64,000 bases of DNA from Streptomyces vietnamensis (GCF_000830005.1 NZ_CP010407.1:4902001-4966000); one strand, 5' to 3'; positions 42,057 to 51,394 are shown, numbered from the stretch's first letter. Program-made: numbers and translations. Notes: generated from the letters alone by a model not told the origin.

Positions 42057-44345
42057 TCAGAAGATCGAGTTGAACTGGGCGGCGCCGGAGTGCACGTCCG
42101 TGAACACGCCCGGCTTGAAGGGGGCCGTCGCGACCCCGGTGCCCGAGTAGAGGCGGAAGCCGGAGGGACCGGCGGCGTAGAGGTCGGCCCGGCCGTCGCG
42201 GTCGGCGTCGCCGACGCCCACGAGGTGGGTGAAGCCGCCCCAGCCGGAACCGACCTTCACACGCGTGGTGAAGCCGCCGCTGCCGTTGCCCTGGTAGAGC
42301 CAGAGGACGCCGGAGGTGTCGCGGGCGACGAGGTCGCCGGCGGCCGTACCGGCGAGGTTGCCGGTGGCGGTGATCTGGTTGTAGATGCCCCAGCCGCCGC
42401 CGACCTTCACGCGTGCCGCGAAGGGCGCGGTCGTACTGCCGGTGCCCTTGTAGAACCACAGCGCGCCGGTCGTGTCGGTGGCGAGGAGGTCCGAGCGGCC
42501 GTCGCCGTTGAGGTCGGAGCCGCCGGTGAGCTGCTTGTACGTGTTCCAGCCGGAACCGACCTTCACGCGCGTGGCGAAGCCGCCGTTCCCGTTGCCCTGG
42601 TACAGCCACAGGACGCCCGAGGCGTCCCGGGCGAGGAGGTCGGGGGCCGCGCCGCCCGCGACGTTGCCGACGGCCTCCAGCTGGTTGTAGATCCCCCAGC
42701 CGGTGCCGATCGCGTACCGCCCGGTCGAGGAGACCTCTCCCGCCGGGGTGACGACGGTGTCGTCCCGCCACAGCTTGCCGGAGGCGTCCCGGGCGAGGAG
42801 GTCCGGGCTCGTGTTGGACGTGTAGTCGTGCGGGCCGGTCTTGCGGGCGACCTTGAAGGTGCCGGTCTGCTTGAGGTTGGGGCCGATGTTGTTGAGCGGC
42901 CTGGCGCTGAGCTCCCACGTGTACTCGCCGGCCGGGGCGTAGTCGCCGAGGTCGCCGAGGTTCTCGGCGGTCATGCCGTCCCAGCCGATGGCGAGCACGC
43001 CGTTGACCGGAGCGTTCACGTAGGCGTTGAACGGGAACACGGCCTTCCGTCCCGTCGCCTTGTGCCGCAGCGTCACCGAGCCCTCGACGGTGTTGCGGGA
43101 CAGGGTCCAGCTGAGCTTCGCGGGCTCGGTGAGGGCGTCGAAGTCGACGGTCGCGGGGACGTCCGTCCCGAGGAGGGTGAGTGCGGTGGGCTGCCCGGTG
43201 CTGGCGACGAGCGTGGCGGCCGGCCTGCCGGTGGCCGGGTCCGGGGCGATCCGGTAGATGCCCTCGCCGTGGGCGACCGAGCCGCCGCGGACGAGGAGGC
43301 TGCCGTCGGGCGCGGAGACCGAGGACGTGGCGTGGTCGAGCAGCTTGATCTTGTTGTCGGGGTTGTGGGAGTCGACGGCGGTGAGCGCGTCGTACGGGGT
43401 GGGGTACTGGGTGGTGCCGCCCTGCGTCAGCCCGTACGTCACCCAGGAGCCGACGAGGCCGATGTGCATGCTGTTGAAGTTCCAGCTGCCCGAGGTGAGT
43501 TCGGCGAGGTCGGTGACCGGGCCGGGGGCCTCTCCGCCGCGCTCGGCGTAAAGGATCCGGGCGGCGTACGGGTCCGTCGTCTCGCCCCCGACCCCGCCCT
43601 CGCCCCCGACCCAGGCGAAGGAGGTGGCGCTGGCCGCGAAGTCCCTGGCGCCGGCCTCGCGCTTCTCGACGACCTGGGCGGTGGTGACGTCCACGACGGC
43701 GAGGAAGCCGGTGGCGGAGCCGCCGTTGTCGACCGTGTACCGGACGAGGGCGGTCGTCGGCGAGACCGTCTCGGCCCGCCAGACCTGGGCGTCGGCGGGG
43801 AACCCGGCCACCTTGCGGTCGGAGTCCGCGTACACGCCCTCGCTCCGGAGCCGGACCTCGCCGGTCTTGGACGTGAAGTCGTACGAAGAGAAGAGCAGCG
43901 TCCGGCCGATGACCGTCCGCAGCCGTTGGCGGGTGTCGGGCTGCTCGATGACGGTGGTGGCGCCGCTCGGGTCCGACATGTCCCGGAGCAGGTACTGGGG
44001 GCGCGTGGGCACCCGGGTGACGACCGTGTCGGAGTGGCCCGCGAGGTACTCGGACTGCTGGTCCAGGGTCGTGGTGGTGCGGTCGACGGTGCTCGTCCAG
44101 CGGTAGACCTCCCGGCCGTGCTGGTTCTCGACGGTCAGGAAGCCGGAGGGGCCGGAGCCGACGATCCGGCTCGTCTGCGGGATGGAGATAGCGCCGTCGA
44201 GGGCGTCCGCCGGGCCCTGGACGGAGGTGGAGGCGGAGGCGGACGCGAGGGCGGCCGGACCGGCCGCGAGGGTGCCGGCGGTGACGGCGAGGACGGCGGT
44301 CACGGCCGCGGCGAGACGACGGGCTGACGAACAACGGTGCTGCAC
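42057..44345 (-). CDS. Secreted FG-GAP repeat protein (array member 1, proximal)
   Basis: A 762-aa paralogue. Signal peptide LAAAVTAVLAVTAGTLAAG; propeller-like half (SGFLTVENQHGREVYRWTS, ATSFAWVGGE); Ig-like segment (YTWELSARPLNNIGP); five FG-GAP modules (LNGDGRSDLLATDTTGALWFY, ADRDGRADLYAAGP). GTG 44345 is chosen because GGGGGGAA is 7 bp upstream; a 14-residue longer frame is possible but runs through the hairpin. It is the first gene of a likely two-gene transcript with member 2. Confidence 0.86.
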   Translation of the reverse strand: MQHRCSSARRLAAAVTAVLAVTAGTLAAGPAALASASASTSVQGPADALDGAISIPQTSRIVGSGPSGFLTVENQHGREVYRWTSTVDRTTTTLDQQSEYLAGHSDTVVTRVPTRPQYLLRDMSDPSGATTVIEQPDTRQRLRTVIGRTLLFSSYDFTSKTGEVRLRSEGVYADSDRKVAGFPADAQVWRAETVSPTTALVRYTVDNGGSATGFLAVVDVTTAQVVEKREAGARDFAASATSFAWVGGEGGVGGETTDPYAARILYAERGGEAPGPVTDLAELTSGSWNFNSMHIGLVGSWVTYGLTQGGTTQYPTPYDALTAVDSHNPDNKIKLLDHATSSVSAPDGSLLVRGGSVAHGEGIYRIAPDPATGRPAATLVASTGQPTALTLLGTDVPATVDFDALTEPAKLSWTLSRNTVEGSVTLRHKATGRKAVFPFNAYVNAPVNGVLAIGWDGMTAENLGDLGDYAPAGEYTWELSARPLNNIGPNLKQTGTFKVARKTGPHDYTSNTSPDLLARDASGKLWRDDTVVTPAGEVSSTGRYAIGTGWGIYNQLEAVGNVAGGAAPDLLARDASGVLWLYQGNGNGGFATRVKVGSGWNTYKQLTGGSDLNGDGRSDLLATDTTGALWFYKGTGSTTAPFAARVKVGGGWGIYNQITATGNLAGTAAGDLVARDTSGVLWLYQGNGSGGFTTRVKVGSGWGGFTHLVGVGDADRDGRADLYAAGPSGFRLYSGTGVATAPFKPGVFTDVHSGAAQFNSIF

Positions 44346-44364
44346 GGTGTGATTCCCCCCAGGA

Positions 44365-44396
44365 CAACCGGGCGTGGCGATCGCCACGCCCGGTTG
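44365..44396 (-). promoter_or_regulatory. Leader stem-loop of array member 1 (32-bp perfect palindrome)
   Basis: The two 16-base arms (CAACCGGGCGTGGCGA and its complement) match without loop or mismatch. It abuts the GTC of the promoter candidate and ends 9 bp before the SD. Confidence 0.75.
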
Positions 44397-44422
44397 GACT
44401 CATGATCGTCCGTGGGGGTTGT
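44397..44422 (-). promoter_or_regulatory. Promoter candidate of array member 1
   Basis: On the minus strand ACAACC (44422-44417), 17 bp, GTC (44399-44397). It should drive members 1 and 2. Confidence 0.6.
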
Positions 44423-44476
44423 ACGCGTATGCCGAACAGATGATCCCGTCATGCGAACGGGGCGTTCACGGGTCGT

Positions 44477-44992
44477 TCAGGAGCTTTCCCGCCGCTCCAC
44501 CACACCCCGCGCGTACGCCGCCTGCCCCGCGTGCTGGAGGTCGTCCGCGATCACCGACACCAGTCGGACGCCGAGGGTGACCGGCGGGTCCCAGCGGGTG
44601 TCGACGATCCGGTCCAGGTCCGCGTTCGTGACCCCACGGATCAGCTCCTCGGTACGGGCGTGCACGGCGTCGTGGTAACCGAGCAGCAGCTCCGCCGGGG
44701 CGCGGACGGCGTCGACCTGCGCCCTCGTCATCCCGTAGCCGGTGGCGCCCTTCGGGAAGGGCAGCCCGAAGCGGTCCGCCCAGCCGTCCGAGGTCCACAG
44801 CTGATCCGTGTCGAAGGCGTCCGCGAGGTGGTCGTCCTGGACGCGGGTGAGGTGCCAGACGAGCCAGGCGACCGAATTGGCGTCGGGATCGATCCGTACG
44901 GTGAGCTCCTCGTCCGTGAGGCCCTCCACGGCCTCGTGGACGACCTCACGGATCCGGCCGAACGAGTCGAGCAACAGACCGGCGCTGTTCAT
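44477..44992 (-). CDS. DinB-superfamily protein (DUF664-like)
   Basis: A 171-aa four-helix DinB-like protein. Likely metal ligands are His residues in VWHLTRVQDDH and in ADDLQHAGQAAY, as in mycothiol- or bacillithiol-dependent thiol S-transferases and maleylpyruvate-isomerase relatives. The ATG has GAGGAG 7 bp upstream. It precedes the FG-GAP array on the same strand, but the intervening promoter and hairpin make co-regulation unlikely. Substrate unknown. Confidence 0.8.
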   Translation of the reverse strand: MNSAGLLLDSFGRIREVVHEAVEGLTDEELTVRIDPDANSVAWLVWHLTRVQDDHLADAFDTDQLWTSDGWADRFGLPFPKGATGYGMTRAQVDAVRAPAELLLGYHDAVHARTEELIRGVTNADLDRIVDTRWDPPVTLGVRLVSVIADDLQHAGQAAYARGVVERRESS

Positions 44993-45028
44993 GGGGGCTC
45001 CTCGGGGTCGGGGGACCTGCGCATCGAG

Positions 45029-45427
45029 CTAAGGACGCCGTGCCCTCCACCGCTCCACCGCGGCCTCCACGTCGAAGGGCCTCAGGTTCAGCGGGGGACC
45101 GGCCGGCGGGCGGGCGAGGGCTTCGGCGATCCTGGTGTTGATCTCCCCGAGGATGCGGCGCACCTGGTGCTCCGAGACGGCCGCGGCGACCGCCGCCTCC
45201 GCGTCCTCGGCCGCCTTGCGCAGGGCGAGGGAGGGCGGCAGGACGGACGCGCCCTCGCGGTGCATCTTCCCCTTGATCCACCACAGCTCGTCGTACGGCG
45301 CCGAGTCGTCGGGGAGGGGCTTGCCGAAGCCGGACAGGCCCCGGAACTCGCCGCGCTCCGCGGCCTCGCGGATCTGTTTGTCGACGAACGACTCGAAGCT
45401 GACTCCGGGCGGCTTGCGTTCGGTCAT
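45029..45427 (-). CDS. DUF1992 (DnaJ-homologue-like) protein
   Basis: A 132-aa protein of the DUF1992 family, with the signature FESFVDKQIREAAERGEF and GKPLPDDSAPYDELWWIKGKM. Members are small cytoplasmic proteins of unknown function. It ends 36 bp before the DinB start and the two may be co-transcribed. It is divergent from the M23 peptidase gene. Confidence 0.8.
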   Translation of the reverse strand: MTERKPPGVSFESFVDKQIREAAERGEFRGLSGFGKPLPDDSAPYDELWWIKGKMHREGASVLPPSLALRKAAEDAEAAVAAAVSEHQVRRILGEINTRIAEALARPPAGPPLNLRPFDVEAAVERWRARRP

Positions 45428-45559
45428 GTGTCCAGACTACGTAACCGCCGCGGTACGGGTGTGGTTCTCGCGGGCTACTGCGACCCGCGATCTTCCGGCA
45501 CTCTGTGGTCCGTTCAACGCGCGTCGACCCATGTCCCATCCCCCTTCACCGGAGGACGC

Positions 45560-46396
45560 ATGCGTGCACGGATCACCCCCCTCGGCACCCTCCTCGCGCT
45601 CGTCGCGGGCCTGCTCACCGCGCTCGTCACCGCCGGCCCCGCCCAGGCCGCGCCGCTCTTCAAGGCGCCGTTCCCCTGCGGGCAGACCTGGACCTACAGC
45701 CACCACTCGGCCGAGGTCCGCCAGGCGCTCGACTTCGTCCGTTCGGACGGCGGCACCACGGCCGGCACCCCGGTCCTCGCCTCGGCGTCCGGCACCGCCT
45801 ACCGCTACGACCAGCCCACCGGCGCGGGCCAGTACATCGTGATCGACCACGGCGGCGGCTGGAAGACGTACTACTTCCACCTCAGCGCCTACTCCGTCGC
45901 CGACGGCGCCCAGGTCTCCCAGGGCCGGCAGATCGGCGTCACCGGCTCGACGGGCAACAGCTCCGGCGCCCACATCCACTACGAGCAGCTCTACAACGGC
46001 GTCGGCCAGACCATCGTGATCAACGGCGTCTCCCTCGCCCCCTACCCCTCCTCCTACGGCTCCAAGTCCCTGACCAGCGACAACGGCTGCTCGGGCGGGG
46101 GAGGCGGAAAGTACTGGGTCGACACCTTCGCCAACGCCACCGGCTACGCCCAGGCGAACACGAACGACCCGCAGGGCGTGCTGAACGCGGGCACGAACTA
46201 CGTGTACTGCAAGGTCTGGGGCGCGGAGGTCCGCGACGGCTCCGGGAACTACAACCACTGGTGGCTGCGGACCGACCTCGACACCGTCTACGCCGGCAAG
46301 AACGGCTACGGGGCGTACGTGTCCGCGTACTACCTGTCCCGCTGGGGCAACGACGAGGCCCGCGACAACAACGGGACCGTGATCCCGAACTGCTGA
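45560..46396 (+). CDS. Secreted M23-family peptidase
   Basis: A 278-aa protein. A Sec signal peptide (residues 1-30, ending AQAAP) precedes an M23/LytM domain with YSHHSAEVRQALDF (first zinc ligands His and Asp) and HIHYE (HxH-type end). A C-terminal domain of about 95 residues (YVYCKVWGAEVRDGSGNYN) may bind cell wall. ATG 45560 has GGAGG 5 bp upstream. M23 enzymes cleave peptidoglycan cross-bridges or pentaglycine-like peptides. The spacing between the first His and Asp is longer than in LytM, so activity is likely but not certain. Confidence 0.83.
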   Translation: MRARITPLGTLLALVAGLLTALVTAGPAQAAPLFKAPFPCGQTWTYSHHSAEVRQALDFVRSDGGTTAGTPVLASASGTAYRYDQPTGAGQYIVIDHGGGWKTYYFHLSAYSVADGAQVSQGRQIGVTGSTGNSSGAHIHYEQLYNGVGQTIVINGVSLAPYPSSYGSKSLTSDNGCSGGGGGKYWVDTFANATGYAQANTNDPQGVLNAGTNYVYCKVWGAEVRDGSGNYNHWWLRTDLDTVYAGKNGYGAYVSAYYLSRWGNDEARDNNGTVIPNC

Positions 46397-46478
46397 CCGT
46401 CCCGAACCGCTGACCGTCCCGGAAAAGAGCCCGTCCCGGAAAGGGCCCGTCGGAAAAGGGCCCGTCCCGGAAAAGGGC
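46397..46478 (+). repeat. Short direct repeats before the terminator
   Basis: Four to five imperfect copies of a 15-18-bp unit (CCGTCCCGGAAAAGGGC-like) lie in tandem between the M23 stop and the terminator hairpin. They are non-coding. Confidence 0.7.
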
Positions 46479-46479
46479 A

Positions 46480-46520
46480 GGAGCCCCGCTCGTGCCGTGA
46501 GGCACGGAGCGGGGCTCCTT
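46480..46520. terminator. Bidirectional terminator between the M23 and cspA genes
   Basis: A long stem (GGAGCCCCGCTCGTGCC paired with its complement, one bulged G) with a GTGA loop, followed by CTT. It separates two convergent genes and would serve both. Confidence 0.8.
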
Positions 46521-46561
46521 GGGTACTGCTCTAGTCGTACGTGATCGCCGACCCGGGCAAC

Positions 46562-46765
46562 TTAGGCCGGGGAGACGTTCTCCGCCTGCGGGCCCTTCGG
46601 GCCCTGCGTGACGTCGAAGGTCACGACCTGGTTCTCCTCGAGCGAGCGGAAGCCGTTCGCGTTGATCGCGGAGTAGTGGACGAAGACATCCGGGCCGCCG
46701 CCGTCCTGGGCGATGAAGCCGAAGCCCTTTTCAGCGTTGAACCACTTCACGGTTCCGGTAGCCAT
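46562..46765 (-). CDS. Cold-shock protein CspA family
   Basis: A 67-aa single cold-shock domain with RNP1 (KGFGFI) and RNP2 (VFVHY) motifs. ATG 46765 follows AGGAGGG; the longer frame upstream is 5' UTR. It binds single-stranded RNA and DNA as an RNA chaperone. A leader of more than 100 bases before the start is typical of cold-shock mRNAs. Confidence 0.95.
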   Translation of the reverse strand: MATGTVKWFNAEKGFGFIAQDGGGPDVFVHYSAINANGFRSLEENQVVTFDVTQGPKGPQAENVSPA

Positions 46766-47014
46766 GAGCCCTCCTATGGGCCAAAGGGTCGCCCTGCTCC
46801 AGAACCTGCAAACAAGTCTGAAAACTACAAAAGCCTGCGGGTCACATGCTCCGCAGGCTCTGTACTGCAAGGGAAACCAAACTGCAACTTGCGTTGAGCC
46901 TAGCACGCAGGACGCTCGGGACGGTAGAGGGAAAGATCACGTCACCCGCATGTTTGATTCCGTTCCGTGTGCTGACGCGCGTGCCCCGCCGATGCCCACA
47001 CTGCGAGACGGGTC

Positions 47015-47899
<885 letters not shown>

Positions 47900-48259
47900 G
47901 CGGCGGAGCCGCGCGGAATGGTGCGGGAAAGGAATACCGGTGGGCCCTCCCGCGCGTCGGGCGGGCCTTTCCGGACGCCACCGGGAAGGCGCTACGGGAG
48001 GCACCGAGGGAAGGCGTCACGGGAAGGCGCCACCGGGGAATGCGCGCGCTCTCCCGGGCGCCGGTAATCGGCCGCCCGCGACACACCCGGAATTCACCGG
48101 ATATTCGCCGGACCCCCGCGTGTCTCGCGCCGTTCTCCCACCCGCCGCTCACCCTCCCAGGACTCCGGCGGCCGCCGACCCGCACCCTGCGGAAGCCGCC
48201 GGGAGCCCTGGCGTAGGCTGGTTCGGTCGATCAGAACCCCTCCGAAAGGGACGCACCCG
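47900..48259 (+). other. 360-bp interval between mqnA and mqnC
   Basis: No gene recognised. A GC-rich hairpin with one mismatch (about 47943-47967) followed by TTT can end mqnA. Several short GGGAAGGCG direct repeats lie at 47985-48035. A -10-like TAGGCT (about 48214) may begin the mqnC transcript, whose SD is AAAGGGA. Confidence 0.5.
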
Positions 48260-49459
48260 GTGACCGAGAAGGCCGAACTCCAGTCTGTTCTCGACCGCGC
48301 CGCCGCGGGTGGCCGGATCACCCCCGAGGAGGCGCTCGACCTCTACCGCTCGGCGCCCCTGCACGCGCTGGGCGCCGCCGCCGACGCGGTGCGCCGCCGC
48401 CGGTACGCGGGGGCCGAGCACATCGCGACGTACATCATCGAGCGGAACATCAACTACACGAACGTCTGCGTGACGGCGTGCAAGTTCTGCGCCTTCTACG
48501 CCGCCCCGAAGGACACCGAGAAGGGCTGGACCCGCGACCTCGACGACATCCTGCGCCGCTGCGCGGAGACCGTGGAGCTCGGCGGCACCCAGATCATGTT
48601 CCAGGGCGGCCACCACCCGGACTACGGCGTCGAGTACTACGAGAAGCACTTCGCCGCCATCAAGGCCGAGTTCCCGCAGCTGGTCATCCACTCCCTCGGT
48701 GCCTCCGAGGTCGAGCACATGGCCCGCATCTCCAAGGTCTCCGTCGAGGAGGCCATCACCCGCATCCACGCCGCAGGACTCGACTCCTTCGCCGGTGCCG
48801 GCGCCGAGCTGCTCCCCGAGCGCCCCCGCAAGGTCATCGCGCCCCTGAAGGAGTCCGGCGAGCGCTGGCTGGAGATCATGGAGATCGCCCACAAGCTGGG
48901 CGTCGAGTCCACCTCCACCATGCTGATGGGCACCGGCGAGACCAACGCCGAGCGGATCGAGCACCTGCGCATGATCCGTGACGTGCAGGACCGGACGGGC
49001 GGCTTCCGGGCCTTCATCCCGTACACGTACCAGCCCGAGAACAACCACCTCAAGGGCCGCACGCAGGCCACGCTCTTCGAGTACCTGCGCATGATCGCGA
49101 TCGCCCGCCTCTTCCTCGACAACGTCGCCCACATCCAGGGCTCGTGGCTGACCACCGGCAAGGAGGTCGGCCAGCTCTCCCTGCACTACGGCGCCGACGA
49201 CCTGGGCTCGATCATGCTGGAGGAGAACGTCGTCTCCTCCGCCGGTGCCAAGCACCGCTCCAACCGCCTGGAGATCATCGACCTCATCCGCAAGGCGGGC
49301 CGCGTCCCGGCGCAGCGCGCCACCACGTACGAGCACCTCGTCGTCCACGACGACCCGGCGAACGACCCGGTCGACGAGCGCGTCGCCTCGCACATCTCCT
49401 CGATCGCGATCGAGGGCGGCACGGCGCACCCGGAGCTGAAGCTCCTCGACGCCAACTGA
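48260..49459 (+). CDS. mqnC: Dehypoxanthine futalosine cyclase (radical SAM)
   Basis: A 399-aa radical-SAM enzyme. The [4Fe-4S] cysteines are C70, C74 and C77 (CVTACKFC). Other segments are QIMFQGGHHPDYG and HSLGASEVEHMA, typical of MqnC. It cyclises dehypoxanthine futalosine in menaquinone synthesis. The GTG start follows AAAGGGACG. Its stop overlaps the next start (TGATG). Confidence 0.95.
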   Translation: MTEKAELQSVLDRAAAGGRITPEEALDLYRSAPLHALGAAADAVRRRRYAGAEHIATYIIERNINYTNVCVTACKFCAFYAAPKDTEKGWTRDLDDILRRCAETVELGGTQIMFQGGHHPDYGVEYYEKHFAAIKAEFPQLVIHSLGASEVEHMARISKVSVEEAITRIHAAGLDSFAGAGAELLPERPRKVIAPLKESGERWLEIMEIAHKLGVESTSTMLMGTGETNAERIEHLRMIRDVQDRTGGFRAFIPYTYQPENNHLKGRTQATLFEYLRMIAIARLFLDNVAHIQGSWLTTGKEVGQLSLHYGADDLGSIMLEENVVSSAGAKHRSNRLEIIDLIRKAGRVPAQRATTYEHLVVHDDPANDPVDERVASHISSIAIEGGTAHPELKLLDAN

Positions 49460-50058
49460 TGCTCACGCTCCACGTCGCCGAGGCGACGCCCGAGACCGCC
49501 GTCCTCGTCGACGGCGGCCTCGTCGCGGCCGTCGGCCCGTACGAGGACCTGGCCGCCGTACGCCCCGAGGCGCGGGTCCGTCAGTGGCCGGGCATCCTCA
49601 CGCCCGGCCTCCTCAACCCGTACGCGCCCGAGATCCTCGAAGGCATGTACCACCCGGACCCCCGCGAGGCCGAGGCCTTCGGCACCGAGCCGATCACCGG
49701 CGAGCGGGCGCAGCGGATCTTCCGTATGGACGCCTCACGCCGGGGCGCCTCGGCGCGCCGAGGCGTGCAGCGCCTCCTCGCCCACGGCACGGTCGCGGTC
49801 GCGGGCGAACTCCACGTCCAGGCGGCGGCGGACGCCGTACGGAGGGCCGGCCTGGCGGTGGGCCGCCGCCCGGAGAAGCTCCCGGGCACCCCCTCCTTCT
49901 CGCCGACCCCCCTCATCCTCCTCCCGGCCCTCCAGCCGGGCGCCCCGGCCCGCTTCGCCGTCTTCGACGTCCCGGACCGGGCGTCCCTGGTCCGCCTGGG
50001 CGCGTCAACCTGTGTCGCCACCGTGATCGCCGGCCGCCTGGTCCACCGCGCCCGCTGA
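49459..50058 (+). CDS. Imidazolonepropionase-like (amidohydrolase-related) protein
   Basis: A 199-aa protein. The N-terminal strands (ETAVLVDGGLVAAVGPYEDL) and the ILTPGLLNPYAPEIL turn resemble the beta-sandwich and metal loop of amidohydrolases, but the HxH zinc motif is absent. The central ARRGVQRLLAHGTVAVAGEL is the barrel-like part. It is therefore probably non-catalytic. It is translationally coupled to mqnC. Its 3' end overlaps the convergent membrane-protein gene by 54 bp, which is large. Function unknown. Confidence 0.7.
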   Translation: MLTLHVAEATPETAVLVDGGLVAAVGPYEDLAAVRPEARVRQWPGILTPGLLNPYAPEILEGMYHPDPREAEAFGTEPITGERAQRIFRMDASRRGASARRGVQRLLAHGTVAVAGELHVQAAADAVRRAGLAVGRRPEKLPGTPSFSPTPLILLPALQPGAPARFAVFDVPDRASLVRLGASTCVATVIAGRLVHRAR

Positions 50059-50805
50059 GCCGTCCTGGAACCAGTGCAGGTCCGGCCCGCCCCAGGGCTC
50101 CTCCCGCTCCTCCACCGGGCGCGCGTCCGCGTCCTTCACCAGCGCGAGGAAGCGCGGGTCCGCGGCCACGGCGGAGAAGTCGCGTGCCTTCAGCGGCGCC
50201 GCCGCCGTCCCGGCCTTCCCCGACGTCCCCGCGTACACGGAGAGCTCGACCCGGCTCGTGCGGTACCGGTACTGCACGGACGTCTTGTCCGGCCACTCGC
50301 TGATCGAACCGGTCCTCAGCCGCGTGTCCTTCGCACAGTCCTCGCAGTCCCGGAGGACGGGGGACCGCCGCACCGAGAACACCAGGGGGTAGGTCTCGCC
50401 GTCCACCGTGATCCAGTACCCGGCCACCTCGTCCCGCACCGGGCGGACGGCGGTGACCTTCGCGGGCAGCAGCTCGTCGAGCAGAGCCGCCGCCTTCCGC
50501 TGGTGCTCCGCGACGCGCTCCCGCTCGGCATCGGTCTCGGTGCCGGTGTGCGTCGCCACCCCGGTGACGTCCGCCCCCGGGCGCGGCAGCAGCGTGAGGC
50601 CGAGGACCCCCACCGCGAGCACACCGACCGCCGCCGCGCCGACCGCGAACCGGGCCCGGGCCCGCCGCCTGCGGCCCTCGCGCACCGCGAGCGGGGCGAG
50701 GTCGGGCAGCGGCGGCAGCCCGACCGTGGTCCGGTCCATGGCGTCGCGCAGCAGGACGCCGCTCTCGTCGTCTTCCACGGCTTCCACGTCTTCCAGGTGT
50801 TCCAC
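50005..50805 (-). CDS. Membrane protein encoded with the SigE-family sigma factor (possible anti-sigma)
   Basis: A 266-aa protein. An acidic N-terminal cytoplasmic part of about 70 residues is followed by one transmembrane helix (RFAVGAAAVGVLAVGVLGL, near 75-95) and a large extracytoplasmic domain with a CEDC pair. The GTG start has GAGG 6 bp upstream and lies 8 bp after the sigma stop, so the two form an operon. This layout suits an anti-sigma factor or sigma-linked sensor, but no zinc-anti-sigma HxxxCxxC motif is seen. Confidence 0.7.
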   Translation of the reverse strand: MEHLEDVEAVEDDESGVLLRDAMDRTTVGLPPLPDLAPLAVREGRRRRARARFAVGAAAVGVLAVGVLGLTLLPRPGADVTGVATHTGTETDAERERVAEHQRKAAALLDELLPAKVTAVRPVRDEVAGYWITVDGETYPLVFSVRRSPVLRDCEDCAKDTRLRTGSISEWPDKTSVQYRYRTSRVELSVYAGTSGKAGTAAAPLKARDFSAVAADPRFLALVKDADARPVEEREEPWGGPDLHWFQDGSAGAVDQAAGDHGGDTG

Positions 50806-50813
50806 GGTGGACC

Positions 50814-51359
50814 TCAGCTTTCCGTGTGTGAGAGCCCGGCGTCCGCCAGGCGTACGCGGAGTCGGGCGAGCGAGCGGGAGCACTGGCTCTTGACGGTGGC
50901 CTCGCTGCACCGCAGCAGCGAGGCCACGGAGGCCACGCTCTGGTCCTCCCAGTAGCGCAGCACGACCATCGCCCGAGCCCGGGGCGGGAGTTCGGCGAGC
51001 GCGCCGAGCAGGGTCACCCGCAGGTCGGCGTGGTCGGCGACCGGCGCCGGGGCCGTACCCCCGGTCCGGGTCAGGAGGAGCAGATCGCGCAGCCGGCGCC
51101 GCCGTTCGGACAGGAAGGTGCGGGTCAGCACCGTCTTGGCGTACGCGTACGGATGATCGGCGGCCCCCGCCCGCCGCCAGTACTGGTAGAGCTTGGCCAG
51201 CGTGGTCTGGGTCAGGTCGCGGGCGGTCTCGGGGTCGCCGCAGAGGAGGTACGCCGTGCGGTACAGCCGCGTCTGGGCGGCCCGGGCGAACTCCTCGAAC
51301 CCGAGGCCCGCCCCGACGTCCGGCTCCGTCTCCATCTGCAACTCCATCGCCATCGCCAT
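50814..51359 (-). CDS. SigE-family RNA polymerase sigma factor
   Basis: A 181-aa sigma-70 protein with region 2 ([35 protein letters not shown]) and region 4 ([26 protein letters not shown]). ATG 51359 has GGAGAAGGGG upstream; the longer frame extends over the promoter. No C-terminal extension is present. Its leader carries a promoter-like TCAACC-N17-CTC and a hairpin of the kind found before the FG-GAP genes. Autoregulation and control of the array are inferred. Confidence 0.88.
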   Translation of the reverse strand: MAMAMELQMETEPDVGAGLGFEEFARAAQTRLYRTAYLLCGDPETARDLTQTTLAKLYQYWRRAGAADHPYAYAKTVLTRTFLSERRRRLRDLLLLTRTGGTAPAPVADHADLRVTLLGALAELPPRARAMVVLRYWEDQSVASVASLLRCSEATVKSQCSRSLARLRVRLADAGLSHTES

Positions 51360-51378
51360 CGCACCCCTTCTCCCCTCG

Positions 51379-51394
51379 CGGTCGTGCTCGACCG
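51379..51394 (-). promoter_or_regulatory. Leader stem-loop of the SigE-family sigma gene
   Basis: A perfect 6-bp stem (CGGTCG/CGACCG) with a 4-base loop, 5 bp downstream of the CTC element and before the SD, as in the FG-GAP leaders. Confidence 0.55.

Larger units (their letters stand above)
28013..44345 (-). repeat. Seven-gene tandem array of FG-GAP paralogues
   Basis: Seven head-to-tail genes of 2.2-2.3 kb share the same architecture. The low-coordinate third of each gene (about 28013-28800, 30375-31140, 32759-33530, 35089-35870, 37452-38230, 39817-40590 and 42057-42830) holds near-identical FG-GAP coding modules of about 150-190 bp. These are clear intra- and inter-gene DNA repeats. The N-terminal halves are far more divergent. 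Confidence 0.9.

Noticed and set aside
28013..44345. Regularly spaced repeats suggesting CRISPR or a satellite array
   Set aside because: The repeats are long, in frame and encode FG-GAP modules.
30290..44396. Intergenic hairpins as ordinary intrinsic terminators
   Set aside because: They follow the promoter elements rather than the stop codons, lack T-runs, and sit just before the SD. A terminator role is not excluded but fits less well.
39817..44403. A 1528-codon minus-strand reading frame covering two array genes
   Set aside because: Only its lower part (39817-42033) is coding. The upper part is a different frame of array member 1, made of Arg/Pro/Gly-rich shadow sequence.
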